From Saprospiraceae bacterium (GTDB lineage Bacteria > Bacteroidota > Bacteroidia > Chitinophagales > Saprospiraceae), in contig JAHDEQ010000185.1 of the NCBI GenBank assembly GCA_020628755.1, positions 1-8,530 of the forward strand: a stretch of DNA of 8,530 nt, written 5' to 3'. Within the stretch, counting starts at the first letter, position 1. The number at the start of each line of letters is the position of its first letter. Positions 6,480 to 8,530 of the stretch are shown in pieces. The position numbers were made by a program, and so were the translations under genes. Below the pieces are notes generated by a model that made no database searches, was not told where the DNA came from, and worked only from the letters and a program-made list of their open reading frames with translations.

Positions 6480-7667
6480 ATGAATGAAGTAAAATCAACT
6501 ATTGATAAAAGAGATGGCGTGAGCAATTCCGATTTTAAAATCGGAATTTTGGGCGGTGGACAATTAGGAAAAATGCTCGGTTTAGCAGCAGCCAATTGGG
6601 ATGTCAAAATTTGGATGTTGGACAAATCCAAATCTTTTCCTGGCGGAAATACGTGTAGCCATTTTGTAGAAGGCGATTTTAAAAACTATGATGATGTTTA
6701 CAATTTTGGACAGCAAGTGGATGTCTTGACGATTGAAATTGAACACGTCAATACCGATGCTCTATTGCAATTAGAAAAAGAGGGAAAAACTATTCATCCT
6801 AGTCCCTCAAAACTGAATATTATAAAGGATAAAGGACTTCAAAAGCAGTTTTATTACGAACATAAATTGCCAACTTCTCCTTTTCGATTATTTAGTGGGA
6901 AAGAAGAAATTTTAGATGCAATTGAAGCAAATAAATTACGTTTTCCTTTTGTTCAAAAATCGAGATTGGCAGGTTACGATGGCAAAGGCGTAGCGGTCAT
7001 TCGTTCCGAAAATGACCTTTCTAAGATTTTAGCAGCTCCAAGTGTGCTAGAACCTTTGGTTGATATTGATAAAGAATTGGCCGTCGTTGTTGCCCGAAAT
7101 GAGAGGGGAGAAGTGCAAGCATTTCCGCCCGTAGAAATGGAATTTCATCCGACAGCCAACTTGGTTGAATTTTTAATTTGTCCTGCTCAAATATCAGATG
7201 AGATTAGCCAAAAAGCGATTGATGTTTCCATGAAAGTCATGGAAACCTTTGGCGTTTGTGGATTATTGGCCGTCGAACTATTTCTAACTAAATCAGGCGA
7301 AATTCTTATCAACGAAGTCGCTCCACGACCTCACAATTCTGGACATCATACCATAGATAGTTGCTATACTTCGCAATTTCAACAACATCTGAGAGCCATT
7401 ATGAATTTACCATTGGGAAGTACTAAAATGAAAACGCCTTCTGTGATGGTTAATATTCTTGGGGCAGACAATCATACAGGTCATGCTTACTATGATGGAC
7501 TTTCCGAAGCTATGAATATTGAAGGGGCAAATCTCCATTTATATGGTAAAGAATTAACCAAGCCTTTCCGAAAAATGGGTCATGCGACTATCGTCGCCGA
7601 TAGTTTGGAAAAAGCGAAAAGCAATGCTCGAAAATTGAAAGAAAAATTAAGAGTGATAAGTTTATAA
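6480..7667 (+). CDS. purK: N5-carboxyaminoimidazole ribonucleotide synthase (PurK)
   Basis: ATP-grasp enzyme of de novo purine synthesis: AIR + bicarbonate + ATP give N5-CAIR, which PurE (not in this window) then rearranges. The N-terminal nucleotide-fold opens with KIGILGGGQLGKML (20-33), followed by TIEIEHV (84-90). The ATP-grasp part shows the glycine loop GYDGKG (165-170), the metal-binding Glu266 in AVELF, and NEVAPRPHNSGHHTIDSC (278-295), the signature stretch that also binds AIR. KMGHATI (365-371) marks the C-terminal domain. The length of 395 is normal with about 18 extra N-terminal residues; an in-frame GTG at codon 14 is an alternative start, but the ATG at 6480 sits well below the -7 element. 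Codons 16-23 form a perfect 24-bp palindrome. The fic gene follows after nine bases, so the two are probably co-transcribed. The chain is intact. Confidence 0.95.
   Translation: MNEVKSTIDKRDGVSNSDFKIGILGGGQLGKMLGLAAANWDVKIWMLDKSKSFPGGNTCSHFVEGDFKNYDDVYNFGQQVDVLTIEIEHVNTDALLQLEKEGKTIHPSPSKLNIIKDKGLQKQFYYEHKLPTSPFRLFSGKEEILDAIEANKLRFPFVQKSRLAGYDGKGVAVIRSENDLSKILAAPSVLEPLVDIDKELAVVVARNERGEVQAFPPVEMEFHPTANLVEFLICPAQISDEISQKAIDVSMKVMETFGVCGLLAVELFLTKSGEILINEVAPRPHNSGHHTIDSCYTSQFQQHLRAIMNLPLGSTKMKTPSVMVNILGADNHTGHAYYDGLSEAMNIEGANLHLYGKELTKPFRKMGHATIVADSLEKAKSNARKLKEKLRVISL
6525..6548. repeat. Perfect 24-bp palindrome inside the purK 5' coding region
   Basis: Two 12-base halves, AATTCCGATTTT and AAAATCGGAATT, meet without a spacer. 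The palindrome covers codons 16-23 (NSDFKIGI) of purK, 45 bases after the ATG and roughly 60 bases after the inferred transcription start. It could be a downstream operator for a homodimeric regulator, or an mRNA hairpin of about 10 bp. The KIGI half encodes a conserved strand; the upstream half lies in the variable N-terminal extension. Confidence 0.8.
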
Positions 7668-7676
7668 ACTCAGGTT

Positions 7677-8530
7677 ATGACCGATTTTAATAAAGCAGTT
7701 GAACTCAAAAAACGGCTAGACGATTTACGTCCTTTAAAAAAAGAGGATGAACTTCGTATCATGCAAAAATTCCGTTTGGACTGGAATTTTCACTCCAATA
7801 ATTTGGAAGGAAATTCTCTTAGTTATGGCGAAACTAAAGCATTAATTTTATTCGGAATAACTGCTCAAGGAAAACCTTTAAAAGACCATTTTGAATTAAC
7901 TGGGCATGATAAAGCTATCAAATGGGTCGAAGATGTAATTAAAGATAACCGACCTTTAACGGAGAGTTTTATTCGACAATTACATCAATTGTTGTTGAAG
8001 GAGAGCTATGAAACAGATGCCATCACTCCAGAAGGAAAACCTACAAAAAAAACAATCAAAGTAGGAGAATATAAAACGACTCCCAATCATGTACTCACCA
8101 AAACAGGTGAAATATTTCGATTTGCCACTCCTGAAGAAACGCCTGCAATGATGACAGATTTGATTGATTGGTATAGTCAAAAAAGTCAAATCGAAAATGT
8201 CAATCCAATTCTTTTAGCTGCTGAGTTTCATTATCGCTTCATTCGTATTCATCCTTTTGATGATGGTAACGGACGTTGTGCTAGAATCTTGATGAATTTT
8301 ATTTTAATGAAATTTGGCTATCCGCCCGTTATTATCAAAACACAGGATAAGGAAAATTACTTTGCTGCACTTCGGCAAGCAGATGCTGGAATTTTAGAAG
8401 CATTTGTAGATTATATAACAGAAAATTTAATCTACTCACTTGAAATCATGCTCAAAGGCGCAAAAGGTGAAAGCATTGATGAACCCGAAGATATTGATAA
8501 ACAAATTGCTATTCTTGAAAGGAAATTAGA
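7677..8530 (+). CDS. Fic-family AMP-transferase (AMPylator), 3' end outside the window
   Basis: The first 284 codons are present with no stop before the window edge. Fic proteins usually transfer AMP from ATP to a hydroxyl side chain of a target protein. The full catalytic motif HPFDDGNGRCAR is at 192-203, with catalytic His192, Asp196 for the metal and the GNGR phosphate loop. A class II N-terminal inhibitory motif, SNNLEG (40-45), places Glu44 as the residue expected to block ATP in the resting state. The segment VGEYKTTPNHVL (129-140) and the following GEIFRFATPEETPAMMTDLIDWY match the flap and helix region that docks target peptides. After residue 265 the chain turns acidic and helical (DIDKQIAILERKL), likely leading to a C-terminal helical or winged-helix part that is not seen. 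It starts nine bases after the purK stop with no promoter or terminator between, suggesting one transcript. The target is unknown. A stand-alone regulatory AMPylator is more likely than a toxin, since no antitoxin gene precedes it and the inhibitory motif is built in. Confidence 0.9.
   Translation, partial: MTDFNKAVELKKRLDDLRPLKKEDELRIMQKFRLDWNFHSNNLEGNSLSYGETKALILFGITAQGKPLKDHFELTGHDKAIKWVEDVIKDNRPLTESFIRQLHQLLLKESYETDAITPEGKPTKKTIKVGEYKTTPNHVLTKTGEIFRFATPEETPAMMTDLIDWYSQKSQIENVNPILLAAEFHYRFIRIHPFDDGNGRCARILMNFILMKFGYPPVIIKTQDKENYFAALRQADAGILEAFVDYITENLIYSLEIMLKGAKGESIDEPEDIDKQIAILERKL

Noticed and set aside
6401..6631. 76-codon minus-strand open frame over the pyrC-purK gap and purK start
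   Set aside because: It overlaps the divergent promoter region and the conserved purK N-terminus antisense, with a low-complexity sequence. It is a shadow frame.
7677..8530. Fic protein as the toxin of a FicTA/Doc-type toxin-antitoxin pair
   Set aside because: No small antitoxin gene precedes it, since purK ends nine bases upstream. The inhibitory SNNLEG motif is on the same chain, as in regulatory class II Fic proteins.

Overview
The window looks like chromosomal DNA from a member of the Bacteroidota. It is AT-rich. One secreted protein ends in a type IX secretion (T9SS) type A sorting domain, and another is a very long exported WG-repeat protein. Start codons lack obvious Shine-Dalgarno sequences, and one start has a Bacteroidota-type -7 element (TAnnTTTG) just upstream. 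A Saprospiraceae- or Cytophagales-like lineage is possible, but I cannot resolve it from this sequence.

Layout. (1) 20-4302, minus strand: two cell-envelope or secreted proteins. The 1108-residue WG-repeat protein is upstream, and a 271-residue T9SS cargo protein lies 140 bp downstream. (2) 4453-5013, plus strand: a short SpoU/TrmH-family RNA 2'-O-methyltransferase, divergent from the WG gene across 150 bp. Its 3' end is built from a TAACGAG heptamer repeat, which also supplies one arm of a hairpin between it and the convergent pyrC. (3) 5051-6385, minus strand: dihydroorotase (pyrC). (4) 6480-7667, plus strand: PurK (N5-CAIR synthase), divergent from pyrC across 94 bp. (5) 7677 to the window end, plus strand: a Fic-family AMP-transferase, nine bases after purK and cut by the window edge.

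How the genes relate. pyrC and purK put a pyrimidine and a purine biosynthesis step on either side of one short divergent control region. That region holds an 8+8 inverted repeat, and purK has a perfect 24-bp palindrome just inside its coding start, so shared control is a reasonable inference. The fic gene is probably on the purK transcript. It keeps both the full catalytic motif and an N-terminal inhibitory glutamate motif, so it reads as an intact self-inhibited AMPylator.

I see no mobile element, CRISPR array, tRNA or rRNA, and no gene-free stretch longer than 150 bp. No clearly new multi-gene system is visible. The best leads are the purK palindrome, the architecture of the WG array, the heptamer repeat at the trmH/pyrC junction and the purK-fic pairing.
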